The notes: a model not told the origin generated them from the sequence alone. DNA of 64,000 bases from Flavobacteriales bacterium (GCA_027491215.1 JAIXWP010000135.1:1-64000), one strand, 5' to 3'. Positions 52,925 through 62,553 are shown, counted from the stretch's first letter. Numbers and translations: made by a program.

Positions 52925-55033
52925 TTACCTTAGAATTGTAACAACACCGTTGTAATTTTCCACCTCTAGCTCTCTTCCTTTTACCTCCAAGGACCAGACA
53001 TATGCATCCATTTGGTTATAGTAACCATTCGAATTGGCATCACCCAACCATGCTTTGTTGTAATCTGTTGACTCAAATATTAACTCACCCCAACGATTAA
53101 ATATTCGAAGGAGATAGTACTCTGGTTCGTAGCTGAATTTTGGAATAAAGAAATCATTCAAACCATCATCATTTGGGGTAAATGAGTTGGGAATGAAAAC
53201 ATAGAAATTATCTCTGATGATAAAAGTTTGTTCAGCGGTATTGATACAACCTCCCGTATCGATTGCTGTTAGTTTTACCACATAATCTCCTGCAATTTGT
53301 GGAAGCGTGTATTCGAAAATACTGTCATTCCCTAAGTTGTCACCCAATCCAGTAATGGCCCATGAAAGCGAATCCGCATTCGTTGATGTACTTGTTGCGA
53401 AAAGTACAGGCTCATCGGTGGTTACCTCTGCTGGATCCATTGAAAACGATGAATTAACAGGCGATGGCTGAACGATTTCGAAATTGTAAATCGCAGAACA
53501 AACAGGAGAAAAAAGAACCAATGCCTCATATTCTCCAGCGCACAATGATTCTACGCTGACGTTTGTTCCAGTGCTTGTACTTCCGCCATCAATAACTACA
53601 GTCATGCTGGTATTATTAGAATCAGAAAAGATCGCTTTCCCATCACAGCTTTCGTAGCAACTATTCGAAATGGTTTCAATAGAAATTTGTGGTGGATTGT
53701 TAAAAGTGATAACTACTTCATCCTGATTACTGCAAAGATTGGTTGATACTTCAGCTACCACAGTGTACACACCCGGACCGTTCGCCGTAATTTGAATGGT
53801 TGAATTGATCGATGACGAATACGTTAACCCAGGAGTCGGTAGCCAATTGATATTTCCATTCGGTGCGATAACATCAAAGGTGCCTTGCAAATCACACAGT
53901 TCTTGATCGCCGCCTAGAGAAATAGATAGCGGAGTATTTCCAACAATGATTGATTCACTGTCATCGCAAGATTGACCTGCCGTCGACACTACATAAGTTC
54001 CTGGAGTTAGATTACTCAATGTTAAGAAGGCACAATTTTCAAGGACATCAGTAACCGCCCCGTAATTAAAGTCAGGACAACCCTCTGCATTTATTACTTC
54101 TACTTCGATCACGCCACCTTGGCCCTCACATGCATCGGTAACAGTGTACTCGATTTGGGGCAACAAGGGCAGTTCAAAATCATAGGTGCTTGAAAGTGCA
54201 TTCCCGCAAATATCTGTCGGTGTTGAATTAAATGATAAGGTGACAGTTCCAGGAAAATTATCCAAAGTATTTGCATTGACGGTAAATGAGTTGGTAAACT
54301 CACCACTACCAGGATTGATAGACTGAATGGTGATAGTAGTCCCTCCTTGAGATAATGAAAGATTTGCTAGGTTAAAAACACTTGATTCGATGTTTTCGCT
54401 TAAGGTAAAAGTAACAGCCTCTTGAGTGCATGAAGGTTCTGCCAAAATGATTTGTGGTGCGGTGTCGTCAAAAATTTCCGCAGTACTGCCACCGAAGTCA
54501 AGACTATAGCCATTCAATGTAGAGCTATAATTCATCACAGAAAGTGCATACACCTCACCTTGACTCACAGGTAGATCAGCATTGAAAGGAGGACCGAATG
54601 TATTACCGGGACCATTGCTACTCCCTACTCCGCCGTTAGCAGACGATATTCCTGTGGTACCTTGATTACCAAAAGTTTCTCCGTAAGAATTGCAACTCAC
54701 CTCTGGTGACGTTCCATTATTGATCCCTGCACACCCGCCGTTTGTTATTTCATACAAAGACCAATCGTAATCATCAAGAAGGCTGTTGGGTCCTAATGTG
54801 AAATTGAGAACACCATCTTCCTGCACCGTGAAAATATACCAAGCACTATTGAACTCTCCGGCTGTTTGACAAGACCCAGGTGCTAATTCAAAAACATTAC
54901 CTGTTCCAGCTGGCGAGTTATTCTGTGTATATGTCTCTTGACATACCGATTGAGCTGTATTACAATCGCTTGATTGCGACCAAGCTCCTAGAGCTAGGAT
55001 ACAGCAAAGCATTGTAAAAACGGACTTCATCAT
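52925..55033 (-). CDS. Surface protein with T9SS type B (gliding-motility) C-terminal domain
   Basis: 702 residues. Signal peptide (MMKSVFTMLCCILALGAWS), then a beta-rich region with DCNTAQSVCQETYTQNNSP and a jelly-roll-like module to about 200. Several Ig/PKD-like modules follow (about 200-600), for example VNSSFSMDPAEVTTDEPVLF. The last 95 residues (YVFIPNSFTPNDDGLNDFFI, LLRIFNRWGELIFES) are the CHU_C/gliding-motility C-terminal domain, a type B sorting signal. Many cysteines. Probably anchored on the outer surface; no ligand can be deduced. No terminator was found. Confidence 0.88.
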   Translation of the reverse strand: MMKSVFTMLCCILALGAWSQSSDCNTAQSVCQETYTQNNSPAGTGNVFELAPGSCQTAGEFNSAWYIFTVQEDGVLNFTLGPNSLLDDYDWSLYEITNGGCAGINNGTSPEVSCNSYGETFGNQGTTGISSANGGVGSSNGPGNTFGPPFNADLPVSQGEVYALSVMNYSSTLNGYSLDFGGSTAEIFDDTAPQIILAEPSCTQEAVTFTLSENIESSVFNLANLSLSQGGTTITIQSINPGSGEFTNSFTVNANTLDNFPGTVTLSFNSTPTDICGNALSSTYDFELPLLPQIEYTVTDACEGQGGVIEVEVINAEGCPDFNYGAVTDVLENCAFLTLSNLTPGTYVVSTAGQSCDDSESIIVGNTPLSISLGGDQELCDLQGTFDVIAPNGNINWLPTPGLTYSSSINSTIQITANGPGVYTVVAEVSTNLCSNQDEVVITFNNPPQISIETISNSCYESCDGKAIFSDSNNTSMTVVIDGGSTSTGTNVSVESLCAGEYEALVLFSPVCSAIYNFEIVQPSPVNSSFSMDPAEVTTDEPVLFATSTSTNADSLSWAITGLGDNLGNDSIFEYTLPQIAGDYVVKLTAIDTGGCINTAEQTFIIRDNFYVFIPNSFTPNDDGLNDFFIPKFSYEPEYYLLRIFNRWGELIFESTDYNKAWLGDANSNGYYNQMDAYVWSLEVKGRELEVENYNGVVTILR

Positions 55034-55093
55034 ATTTAGAAAGACTTTTTTAAGTAGACCAAGTTAAGGCAGTTAAAGTTGTTTATAGCTACA

Positions 55094-55125
55094 AATATTC
55101 AGGAATATTCTACTTGTTAAACAAG
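55094..55125. promoter_or_regulatory. Two adjacent palindromes upstream of an acidic-protein gene
   Basis: AATATTC-AG-GAATATT (55094-55109) and CTTGTT-A-AACAAG (55113-55125) lie 4 nt apart, the second ending 8 nt before the gene start. Position and spacing suggest operator sites, but neither matches a motif that I know. Confidence 0.35.
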
Positions 55126-55133
55126 AATAGGGT

Positions 55134-55715
55134 ATGAAAAAAGAGAGAGTTTCATTTGTCAAAAATTCAAATCTCATGAACCAATTACCCCCATTTTTCT
55201 TCTTCGAAGATGATGACGATGAAGATGACGACGACGGACAAGACTTCTCGAAATTAGATAGTCCGATGGCTCATCTATCCGACGAGCAAATTGCAGATCG
55301 ACAGGCACGCGATATTGCGATTGAAACACACCCGCTCTTTCGAGCTTTGGTAGAAATGAAAGATATTTATTCATTGATAACCGAAACGATCGAAGTGTTT
55401 ATTAGCCCTTCATTCACTTCTCCTGCAAATTTGGATGAGCTCATAGTGGATTTAGAAAACCTCTTGCGATTTGAACATATCGAGCTCGTCGGTTCAGATT
55501 TTGTCGAAGATCTGTTGCAGCTTCGTCTTTCAATAGCACACTATAAAAGGCCCATTCAATTTTTAAAATATACACCTTTCGTAGATGGACGACACATCAC
55601 CATACTTGAAGAATCATTTGAAGAGGTTCAGCAAGAATTCCGAACATGGGTACAAGGCCTAAAAGCTAGCTATACCTGGCCTACCGAAGATGAGTGGGGA
55701 CTCTGTCATTATTGA
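55134..55715 (+). CDS. Acidic hypothetical protein
   Basis: 193 residues, cytosolic by appearance. An unusual N-terminal run FFFFEDDDDEDDDDGQD follows a short basic start; the rest is mostly helical (about 60-190), with FRALVEMKDIYSLITETIEV, VDLENLLRFEHIELVGSDFV and DLLQLRLSIAHYKRPIQFLK. No signal peptide, membrane segment or known domain. An internal ATG at residue 15 is an alternative start. No partner in an operon; preceded by two small palindromes. I do not recognise it. Confidence 0.7.
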   Translation: MKKERVSFVKNSNLMNQLPPFFFFEDDDDEDDDDGQDFSKLDSPMAHLSDEQIADRQARDIAIETHPLFRALVEMKDIYSLITETIEVFISPSFTSPANLDELIVDLENLLRFEHIELVGSDFVEDLLQLRLSIAHYKRPIQFLKYTPFVDGRHITILEESFEEVQQEFRTWVQGLKASYTWPTEDEWGLCHY

Positions 55716-55793
55716 GAAGATAAGTTTTATAGTTTGTTTGCAGCTGTTGTCAACTGAATGATGTAATCTTGCGCCGAAACAAACCTTATAATT

Positions 55794-56642
55794 ATGAAAT
55801 TACATTCAATGAAAGCGACCCTCGTGTTGATGCTCGCATTATTCAGCGTGGTAAGCTTTGGTCAAGCCCTAAAGGTTCCTGCACCAAGCCCACAACAAAC
55901 AATTAAGCAAGCTTTTGCTTTATCAGAAATCAGCATCACTTATTGCAGACCTAGTGCTAAAGGTCGTACTGTTTTCGGTGACGTAGTGCAATATGGCCAG
56001 ATCTGGAGAACAGGTGCAAACGGAGCTTCTACTATAACTTTTGGTGAAGATGTAACCGTTGAAGGAAAAGCTATCAAAGCAGGTACTTACGCTATCTATT
56101 CTATTCCCAACAAAGAATCTTGGGATATCATGCTATACAGCGACCTTGAATTAGGTGGTAATGTAGGTGAGTATAACAAAGAGAAAGAAGTAGCTCGTTT
56201 CGCAGTGAAAGCGCGTCCTCTTGCAGAAAGCGTAGAAACATTTACTATCAATGTAGCTGATCAATCTTCAAACACAGCTAGTATCGAGATGTCTTGGGAA
56301 AAGACACGTGTGTCTTTCCGAGTGGAAGCCGATATCGATTCTAAAATCATGAAGAACATCGAATCTGCAGTGATCAAGGATAATAAGCCATACTATCAAG
56401 CGGCTAGCTATTATTATGAGAACAACAAAGATTTGAATCTTGCATTAGAGTGGATCAACAAAGCTGTTGCTAATAATCCAAACGCTTATTGGGTTCATAT
56501 GTTGAAAGCTAAAATCCAATTCAAAGCAAAGGACACCAAAGGCGCAAAGGAAACGGCGTTGAAAGTGGTTGAGTTGGCGAAGGCCGATGGTGATGATGCA
56601 TACGTTCGTATGGCAGAGAAGCTCATCGCTGAGATTAAATAA
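55794..56642 (+). CDS. DUF2911 secreted protein with TPR-like C-terminus
   Basis: 282 residues. Signal peptide (MKATLVLMLALFSVVSFGQA, residues about 6-25). DUF2911 domain about 30-170, with ITYCRPSAKGRTVFGDVVQY, GQIWRTGANGASTITFGEDV and AGTYAIYSIPNKESWDIMLY as typical blocks. Residues about 190-280 form helical TPR-like hairpins (AASYYYENNKDLNLALEWIN, WVHMLKAKIQFKAKDTKGAK). Family function unknown; found widely in Bacteroidota as periplasmic or outer-membrane associated. A strong terminator follows. Confidence 0.88.
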   Translation: MKLHSMKATLVLMLALFSVVSFGQALKVPAPSPQQTIKQAFALSEISITYCRPSAKGRTVFGDVVQYGQIWRTGANGASTITFGEDVTVEGKAIKAGTYAIYSIPNKESWDIMLYSDLELGGNVGEYNKEKEVARFAVKARPLAESVETFTINVADQSSNTASIEMSWEKTRVSFRVEADIDSKIMKNIESAVIKDNKPYYQAASYYYENNKDLNLALEWINKAVANNPNAYWVHMLKAKIQFKAKDTKGAKETALKVVELAKADGDDAYVRMAEKLIAEIK

Positions 56643-56665
56643 GGCACTTTTTTTACAGTTAATAG

Positions 56666-56705
56666 AATCCTGAATTGATTACTAGTTAATCGATTCAGGA
56701 TTTTT
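56666..56705 (+). terminator. Terminator shared with the end of the convergent symporter gene
   Basis: AATCCTGAATTGATTA (56666-56681) pairs with TTAATCGATTCAGGATT (56686-56702), 15-16 bp with one T-G pair, then five T. The last codons and the stop of the minus-strand symporter lie inside the stem. Confidence 0.9.
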
Positions 56706-58382
56706 CTTTTGGAACAAGTTGAACAGTAGACCTAAGGCTACTACAGAAAGACAGCCCCAAACATTTAACCACAAGAAAGCCATGACGTCATAATTCCATA
56801 AGACAATGACCATTGCCTCTGTGATACACGCTGCCAAGAAGACTTGATTCCCATTCACTCGTTTCACATAAAAAGCTACTAAAAACACCCCGAGTATCGT
56901 TCCGTAGAAGAGTGATCCAAGAATATTAACCGCCTCAATCAAGTTGCCCAGCTTACTAGCGAAAATGGCCACGGCAATACAGAATAGTCCCCAAGCAACT
57001 GTACTCCATCTCGATACCGCTACATCCCTACTCGACTCTTTGTCCTTGTGATAAAGCCTTTTGTAGAAATCGACCACTGTTGTTGACGCAAGAGAATTCA
57101 ATCCACTAGCTGCACTGCCCATAGAAGCAAGGAAAATAATAGCAATCAATAATCCGATAATTCCTACTGGTAATTGGTTGGTAACAAAAGTGAGAAAAAC
57201 ATAATTCGAATCATTCTTATCAGCACGATCATTGTTCTTAACGATGAGATCCACGGCCTTTTCTCGAGCTATAGTCGCCTTTTCATCCACCGAATGAACG
57301 TTCTGTTTTGCTAGTTCAACAGCAGCTTCATCCTCTGATTGTACCGCTAATACAAGCTTCTCCACCTCCACTCTCTTTTGCTCGTGCAGGTAGTTGAACT
57401 CCTTCTCGGCGCTGCTAAATGCGTCAGCATAAGACGACTGTCGTACTTTTTCGACCTCCGTTGGATTAAAGAACACAGGCGGCGTATGAAATTGGTAATA
57501 ACTAAATACGAGTGTTCCAATCAACAGAATAATGAACTGCATAGGAATTTTCACCAAGCCATTCATGAGCAATCCCCATCTGCTTTCTTTGATAGAGTTG
57601 CCCGTAAGATATCGTCCCACTTGAGATTGATCGGTGCCGAAGTAACTCAATTGCAAAAAGAAACCTCCTATTAATCCAGACCAAAGATTGTATTTATTGT
57701 TCCAATCGAAAGTGGTGTCAATCGCGTTGAGCTTGTCCATTTTACCAGCGATATGCAGTGCATCCATGAAGCCAACATTTTCTGGCAGTAAGTGAACTAC
57801 CATGTAAGCAGCCAGGAATAGCCCTGCGAAGATGATGAGCATTTGAAAGAGCTGCGTATAACTTACTGCTTTCGTTCCACCATAAACAGTATAGACGATT
57901 ACAATCAAACCATTGAATACAATGGTATAAATCACATCGACGTGAAGGATGGTAGAAAGAATAATAGCAGGTGCATAGATGGTGATTCCCGTAGACAAGC
58001 CTCTTTGCAATAAAAACAAAAATGCCGTCAGCGTTCGTGTTTTATTATCGAATCGTTGCTCGAGAAATTCATAAGCAGTGTACACATTCAATCGTTTGAA
58101 CGCTGGCACGAAGGTGATACACAGCACCACCATTGCGAGCGGCAATCCAAAATAAAACTGAATGAAACGCATTCCGTCGCTGTATGCCTGTCCGGGAGCG
58201 GAAAGAAACGTGATGGCACTGGCCTGTGTTGCCATCACAGAAAGACCGACGTGATACCACGGCAGTTGCTGATCTGCGAGGAGATAGCTTTTCATCGTTT
58301 GCGAACCACGACTCTTCCAGATGCCATAAAGCACGATGAAAGCGAGTGTCCCCGCTAATATGATCCAATCAATCGTGCTCAT
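56682..58382 (-). CDS. Sodium:solute symporter family protein
   Basis: 566 residues, SSS family, about 13 TM helices. Motifs: GSQTMKSYLLADQQLPWYHV followed by GLSVMATQASAITFLSAPGQ with TM1, sodium site region YTVYGGTKAVSYTQLFQMLI, and FGTDQSQVGRYLTG in TM6-7. An extra hydrophilic loop at about 315-385 with many charged residues (VEKLVLAVQSEDEAAVELAK) is inserted between TM8 and TM9. Probably imports a sugar or acid driven by sodium. The PIG-L deacetylase and a small membrane ORF lie upstream in the same operon, so the substrate may be a deacetylated or amino sugar. Confidence 0.9.
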   Translation of the reverse strand: MSTIDWIILAGTLAFIVLYGIWKSRGSQTMKSYLLADQQLPWYHVGLSVMATQASAITFLSAPGQAYSDGMRFIQFYFGLPLAMVVLCITFVPAFKRLNVYTAYEFLEQRFDNKTRTLTAFLFLLQRGLSTGITIYAPAIILSTILHVDVIYTIVFNGLIVIVYTVYGGTKAVSYTQLFQMLIIFAGLFLAAYMVVHLLPENVGFMDALHIAGKMDKLNAIDTTFDWNNKYNLWSGLIGGFFLQLSYFGTDQSQVGRYLTGNSIKESRWGLLMNGLVKIPMQFIILLIGTLVFSYYQFHTPPVFFNPTEVEKVRQSSYADAFSSAEKEFNYLHEQKRVEVEKLVLAVQSEDEAAVELAKQNVHSVDEKATIAREKAVDLIVKNNDRADKNDSNYVFLTFVTNQLPVGIIGLLIAIIFLASMGSAASGLNSLASTTVVDFYKRLYHKDKESSRDVAVSRWSTVAWGLFCIAVAIFASKLGNLIEAVNILGSLFYGTILGVFLVAFYVKRVNGNQVFLAACITEAMVIVLWNYDVMAFLWLNVWGCLSVVALGLLFNLFQKKNPESIN

Positions 58383-58480
58383 TCGAAGTGCTTAGTAAAT
58401 ACATAAAGACCGATGATGATTAGCACCAACACTGCGATCACAGAGATGTACCATGCGGGCCAAATGTATTTTTGCTTCAT
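58379..58480 (-). CDS. 33-residue single-helix membrane peptide coupled to the symporter
   Basis: ATG at 58478-58480, TGA at 58379-58381. The peptide starts MKQKYIWPAWYISVIAVLVL and ends YVFTKHFE; one TM helix (about 11-28) with positive residues at the N-terminus. The stop overlaps the symporter ATG (ATGA), and the start lies 3 nt after the PIG-L stop, so translation is coupled on both sides. Similar small accessory proteins are known for some SSS symporters. Too short for homology to be judged; assignment rests on operon context and topology. Confidence 0.6.
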   Translation of the reverse strand: MKQKYIWPAWYISVIAVLVLIIIGLYVFTKHFE

Positions 58481-58483
58481 CAA

Positions 58484-60958
58484 TTAGGGATGTGATGGAA
58501 GTGAGATGAGGTTCGCAAATATGCGGTACGCGCCTGGAACTCCCGCAGGTAGCTGTCGGAAGAACGCGAGTCCTGTATAAACGAAATTACCTTTTCCGTA
58601 GGCAGCTACAATAGTGCTTGTATCCAAAGCTCCTTCACCCGGGTCGGCCATTGAAAATATTTTTTGATAACGTTCGTCGGGAGCCTGGGTGAAATAAATA
58701 CCGCGCTCTTGAATCCAATTTGCGAAATCAGCATCAGTGATTTTATTTGGTTGGTTCAATGCGGCATGCTCTGGTAAGAGGAAATTGACCTTTGCTTTCT
58801 CATCCGTCACACGATCGCGCGAGATAGTGAATTCATAAGGACCAATCTTCGATTTCAATGGACCGATGCGATTATTAGTGTTGTACTGCACCAATAAATT
58901 ACCACCATTTTTTACATACTCCATCAAGCGATCATAATACACGATCATACGATCATTCGTATTGTAAGCGCGCACACCTGTAATGATTGCTTCATACTTT
59001 GAAAGGTCTCCCGTTAGAATTTCTTCATCGCTCAACATCGTCACACTACATCCGATTTGCTCTAACGATGCCGCAACTCCATCGCCTGCTCCATCAATGT
59101 AGCCAATGTTTTTTCTGATCATTTTTATATCAGAAAACACCAATTGAAATTTCGCTGGCGAGAGAATAAATTGATTCGGGATGTGATCATAGTCGATGCG
59201 TTGCATCGATTGATTGTACTCTTTTCCGTTAATTTTTGCTGCAATCTGCAACTCTCCTGTCAAGGCCTTTGCGCTTGGTGTGATTCGCAGTCGAATCACT
59301 TGTTCTGTATTCTTAGCTGAAAGATCAAAAGCGCAATTGTCACATTCTACTTTCCAATCTGCTCCTGCATTGATCACTATCTGTCCTTTTGCATTCGTTT
59401 GATTTGAATGGACAATGACCTCCACTACTCTCTCCTTGCGTTCATTGAAAACCAACGCTTTTTGCTTTTGAGTGAACGTAACAGGAGCAAGCACTTCCAG
59501 TGGCCGGAAGATTTCTCCCTTTACAGGATCAGTAAACTTATATTGGATGGGCAATTTTATCTCTAATGGTAAGCCCTCTATTTCTGCTTTCAGTATGACT
59601 GCACAAGCGGCGTCATTCAGGGGTTTCCCTATTGTAGTCCATGGTGAAATTTCAAACTCACCCAAGCTGTGTTTCTCATTCAACCAATATGGATTCGAAA
59701 AAGCAGCATTGGTAGTGAGTTTAAATAAATGTTTTGGCGAATAGAGTTTATTGATATCCAATTTTGCATTCACCGTAGAGTCGCCGTTCTCATAGACAAT
59801 CGACTTCAAAGAAGCGTTGACATTATTTCTAAAAATGTAATTTGTTGTAATCTGGAACTGTTCACCTGGCACCACCGAATGATCGTTCGATACCGCCTCA
59901 CCATAGAAGCCAGAACTAGCCAATATCAACTGTTTCGTCTCTTCGAGTTTGATTTTTTTCCAATAGGAAATCGACGCTCCATCTTCTTTCAACGCTTCGA
60001 TTTTTTTATAGATAGAAACTAGCATCGCTACTGTTTTCTCCGGAGCGTCTGCTCTATAATTAAACACACACTCATTGAGTTCTGCTTGTATTCCCTGCGA
60101 CATTGCTATGCGAGTCCAGTTGACATCCACACCATCCATAATATCAGTAGTGGCTACGTCCCCTTTCATGTGCTTGAAGTACTCAAGATTGAAACCGCGC
60201 TGACGCGCGCTACCAAAGCCTTGGCTCTTATGCATGGATCTACTCTCTGATGCAATCTCTCCATAACTGCGCCCCATGAGCACATTGTAGTTCCCAACAT
60301 CCACCTTCAATTGATCTTCAGATGTCGTGTTATTTCCTCCGAAATTGAATGTATTCCAAAGCAATCGTTTCGCTTGCCAAACTTGCGTGTACTGCAATTG
60401 ATGTGAGAATCGTTTGGGATCTGCCGCCGCTTCAAAAGCATCTTCCGCCAATATTGCGGAAGCGGTGTGATGTCCATGACCACCCTCACCCGTAGTAGGG
60501 AAGCGACAAATAATCACATCTGGTTTAAATGTGCGAATCACCCAAACCATATCAGCAAGAATGCTATCGCGATTCCAAAAACCGAACGTTTCTTCGGGAT
60601 TTTTGGAATACCCAAAATCATACGCACGTGAGAAAAATTGTTCTGCCTTATCAATTCCACGAGCCGCCATCAACTCGTTGGTACGAATCAAACCCAGTGG
60701 CTCTCCTTGCTCGGTACCAATCAAATTTTGACCACCATCACCACGCGTAAGGCTTAGATAGCCTGTGCGCAACTTGCGTTCATTAGCGAGGTAAGCCAAC
60801 AAGCGCGTGTTCTCATCATCGGGATGTGCCGCAATGTATAAAACCGATCCAGTAGTCTGAAGTTTTTTGAGATTCAAAAGAATCTCAGCGGAGTTCTGTG
60901 CGAAGAGAGGGCTAGTAAACAGGAGAACGAGGAATAACGCAAAGTTCTTTCTCAACAT
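58484..60958 (-). CDS. Large PIG-L (LmbE-like) deacetylase
   Basis: 824 residues with signal peptide (ALFLVLLFTSPLFAQ). The LmbE-like zinc deacetylase domain covers about 35-260, with metal motif AAHPDDENTRLLAYLA (about 44-52), RGDGGQNLIGTEQGEPL, RFPTTGEGGHGHHTASAILA and IRTNELMAARGID. The long rest (about 320-824) has beta-sandwich and Rossmann-like character, e.g. LEVLAPVTFTQKQK and YEAIITGVRAYNTNDRMIVY. Removes N-acetyl from a sugar or amine in the periplasm; the substrate is not deducible. First gene of an operon with a small peptide and a sodium symporter. Confidence 0.88.
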   Translation of the reverse strand: MLRKNFALFLVLLFTSPLFAQNSAEILLNLKKLQTTGSVLYIAAHPDDENTRLLAYLANERKLRTGYLSLTRGDGGQNLIGTEQGEPLGLIRTNELMAARGIDKAEQFFSRAYDFGYSKNPEETFGFWNRDSILADMVWVIRTFKPDVIICRFPTTGEGGHGHHTASAILAEDAFEAAADPKRFSHQLQYTQVWQAKRLLWNTFNFGGNNTTSEDQLKVDVGNYNVLMGRSYGEIASESRSMHKSQGFGSARQRGFNLEYFKHMKGDVATTDIMDGVDVNWTRIAMSQGIQAELNECVFNYRADAPEKTVAMLVSIYKKIEALKEDGASISYWKKIKLEETKQLILASSGFYGEAVSNDHSVVPGEQFQITTNYIFRNNVNASLKSIVYENGDSTVNAKLDINKLYSPKHLFKLTTNAAFSNPYWLNEKHSLGEFEISPWTTIGKPLNDAACAVILKAEIEGLPLEIKLPIQYKFTDPVKGEIFRPLEVLAPVTFTQKQKALVFNERKERVVEVIVHSNQTNAKGQIVINAGADWKVECDNCAFDLSAKNTEQVIRLRITPSAKALTGELQIAAKINGKEYNQSMQRIDYDHIPNQFILSPAKFQLVFSDIKMIRKNIGYIDGAGDGVAASLEQIGCSVTMLSDEEILTGDLSKYEAIITGVRAYNTNDRMIVYYDRLMEYVKNGGNLLVQYNTNNRIGPLKSKIGPYEFTISRDRVTDEKAKVNFLLPEHAALNQPNKITDADFANWIQERGIYFTQAPDERYQKIFSMADPGEGALDTSTIVAAYGKGNFVYTGLAFFRQLPAGVPGAYRIFANLISLPSHP

Positions 60959-61042
60959 AACGGTTAAAGTAGTATTTCAACAAATATAATTGAATGCGTA
61001 AAGGTGTTGGGACAATTACTATTTATTAGCAATTGTATAAAA

Positions 61043-61085
61043 TAAAAATCCCTTCTACCGAGCTGAGTACCTAGATAGAAGGGAT
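61043..61085 (-). terminator. Terminator of the ferredoxin gene
   Basis: ATCCCTTCTA (61048-61057) pairs with TAGAAGGGAT (61076-61085), ten perfect pairs with an 18-nt loop; on the minus strand it is followed by TTTTATTTT. The end of the ferredoxin gene lies about 20 nt upstream. Confidence 0.85.
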
Positions 61086-61107
61086 ATTGTATTTTTTACA
61101 AAAAGCT

Positions 61108-61428
61108 TTAGACTTGAGCGAGCTGTACTTTCAGACCTTCCAATTCAGGAGCGATGTGAATTTGACAACCCAATCTTGAATTTGATTTCACGAAGAATGC
61201 TTGATCCAGCATTGATTCTTCATCATCATTTCTTTCAAGAATATCATGGTCAGAAAGAATGTACATGTGACAAGTAGCGCACATGGCCATTCCGCCACAA
61301 GTGCCTTCTACAGGGAGCTCATAGCTTTTGCAAAGCTCCATCATGTTCATGTTCATATCGGTTGGGGCCTCTAACTGATGCTCCACACCTTCTCGATCGA
61401 CCACTGTAATATTTACGATATTGTCCAT
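61108..61428 (-). CDS. 2Fe-2S ferredoxin, adrenodoxin type
   Basis: 106 residues. Cluster ligands C-x5-C-x2-C-xn-C: CGGMAMCATCHMY in VEGTCGGMAMCATCHMYILS (about 44-53) and Cys about 91 in RLGCQIHIAPELEGLKVQL. Acidic helix EESMLDQAFF near residue 70 is a typical interaction surface for reductases. It is 12 nt downstream of the TrxR-like reductase, so probably its electron acceptor. A role in Fe-S assembly or hydroxylases is possible. Confidence 0.93.
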   Translation of the reverse strand: MDNIVNITVVDREGVEHQLEAPTDMNMNMMELCKSYELPVEGTCGGMAMCATCHMYILSDHDILERNDDEESMLDQAFFVKSNSRLGCQIHIAPELEGLKVQLAQV

Positions 61429-61440
61429 TCGTGTGATGAA

Positions 61441-62448
61441 TTAGAATCCTGTTACACCATTTACCGTGGTGTATTTCAAGACATAATTTTTATCTGGGTA
61501 AATGCGCTTAAATGCACTTTGCACCATCAATGTTGCTTCGTGGAAACCACAAAGAATCAACTTCAATTTTCCTGGATAGGTATTGATATCTCCAATAGCA
61601 TAAATACCATCTACATTGGTGCTGTAGTCGAATGTATTTACTTCGATTGAATTCTTATCGATGTTCAATCCCCATTCAGAAAGTGGTCCAAGTTTCGGTG
61701 ACAAACCGAAAAGTGGAAGCCAGTGATCTGTATTGATTTCAGAAGTACTTCCATCTTGCGCTTGCACCGTGATTGAAGCCAACTTATCTGTACCGTTCAC
61801 ACCTACTACTTCAGCATCTGTAAGAAGTGTAATCTTGCCGCTGTTCGACATATCGATTACTTTTTGTACTGAGTCTGGATGACCTCTAAAGCTCTTAGAG
61901 CGGTGAATTAATGTTACAGATTCTGCCACTCCAGAAGCGAGGAAAACCGACCAGTCGAGGGCAGAGTCTCCACCACCGCTGATCACTACATTTTTTCCTT
62001 TATAAAAATTAGGATCGCGCACGATATACTCGATGCCCTTGTCTTCAAAATCAGTGATATTTGAGATAGGCGGTTTGCGAGGTTCGAAGCTACCAAGACC
62101 ACCAGCAATAGCTACTACAGGAGCGATATGTTTCGTACCTCTTGAAGTAGTCACAATGAATTTTCCATCTTCTGTTTTCTCAAAAGATTCAGCTCTTTCG
62201 CCAAGGGTAAAACCTGGTTTGAAAGGTTCAGCTTGTTTCATCAAGTGATCGATGAGATCTCCTGCGAGAACTTCAGGAAATCCAGGAATATCGTAGATGG
62301 GTTTCTTTGGATAAATTTCTGTCAATTGTCCACCTGCTTGTGGTAATGCGTCGATAAGGTGGCAACGTAATTTTAGAAGCCCTGCCTCAAACACCGTAAA
62401 CAATCCACATGGACCAGCGCCGATGATGAGGATATCCGTTTCTATCAT
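61441..62448 (-). CDS. Ferredoxin-NADP+ reductase, thioredoxin-reductase type
   Basis: 335 residues. FAD site DILIIGAGPCGLFTVFEAGL at the N-terminus, NADP site NVVISGGGDSALDWSVFLAS (about 160), and GIYAIGDINTYPGKLKLILC near the C-terminus. The redox-active CxxC of thioredoxin reductases is absent, which places it with YumC/TrxR-like FNR. Transfers electrons between NADPH and the ferredoxin encoded next to it. 105 nt lie between it and nifU. Confidence 0.93.
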   Translation of the reverse strand: MIETDILIIGAGPCGLFTVFEAGLLKLRCHLIDALPQAGGQLTEIYPKKPIYDIPGFPEVLAGDLIDHLMKQAEPFKPGFTLGERAESFEKTEDGKFIVTTSRGTKHIAPVVAIAGGLGSFEPRKPPISNITDFEDKGIEYIVRDPNFYKGKNVVISGGGDSALDWSVFLASGVAESVTLIHRSKSFRGHPDSVQKVIDMSNSGKITLLTDAEVVGVNGTDKLASITVQAQDGSTSEINTDHWLPLFGLSPKLGPLSEWGLNIDKNSIEVNTFDYSTNVDGIYAIGDINTYPGKLKLILCGFHEATLMVQSAFKRIYPDKNYVLKYTTVNGVTGF

Positions 62449-62474
62449 ATAATTTTTATTCTAAAATCTGAATG

Positions 62475-62482
62475 CAAAAGTA
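62475..62482 (-). promoter_or_regulatory. Possible -7 element for the reductase/ferredoxin operon
   Basis: TACTTTTG on the minus strand is a perfect TANNTTTG match 26 nt upstream of the reductase start. No good -33 element was seen. Confidence 0.4.
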
Positions 62483-62553
62483 ATGGAATCAAAGTCATAG
62501 AGAGTTTGATTTTCGTCACGTGATAAACAAACAAATGCTAATTATGTTCGAAT

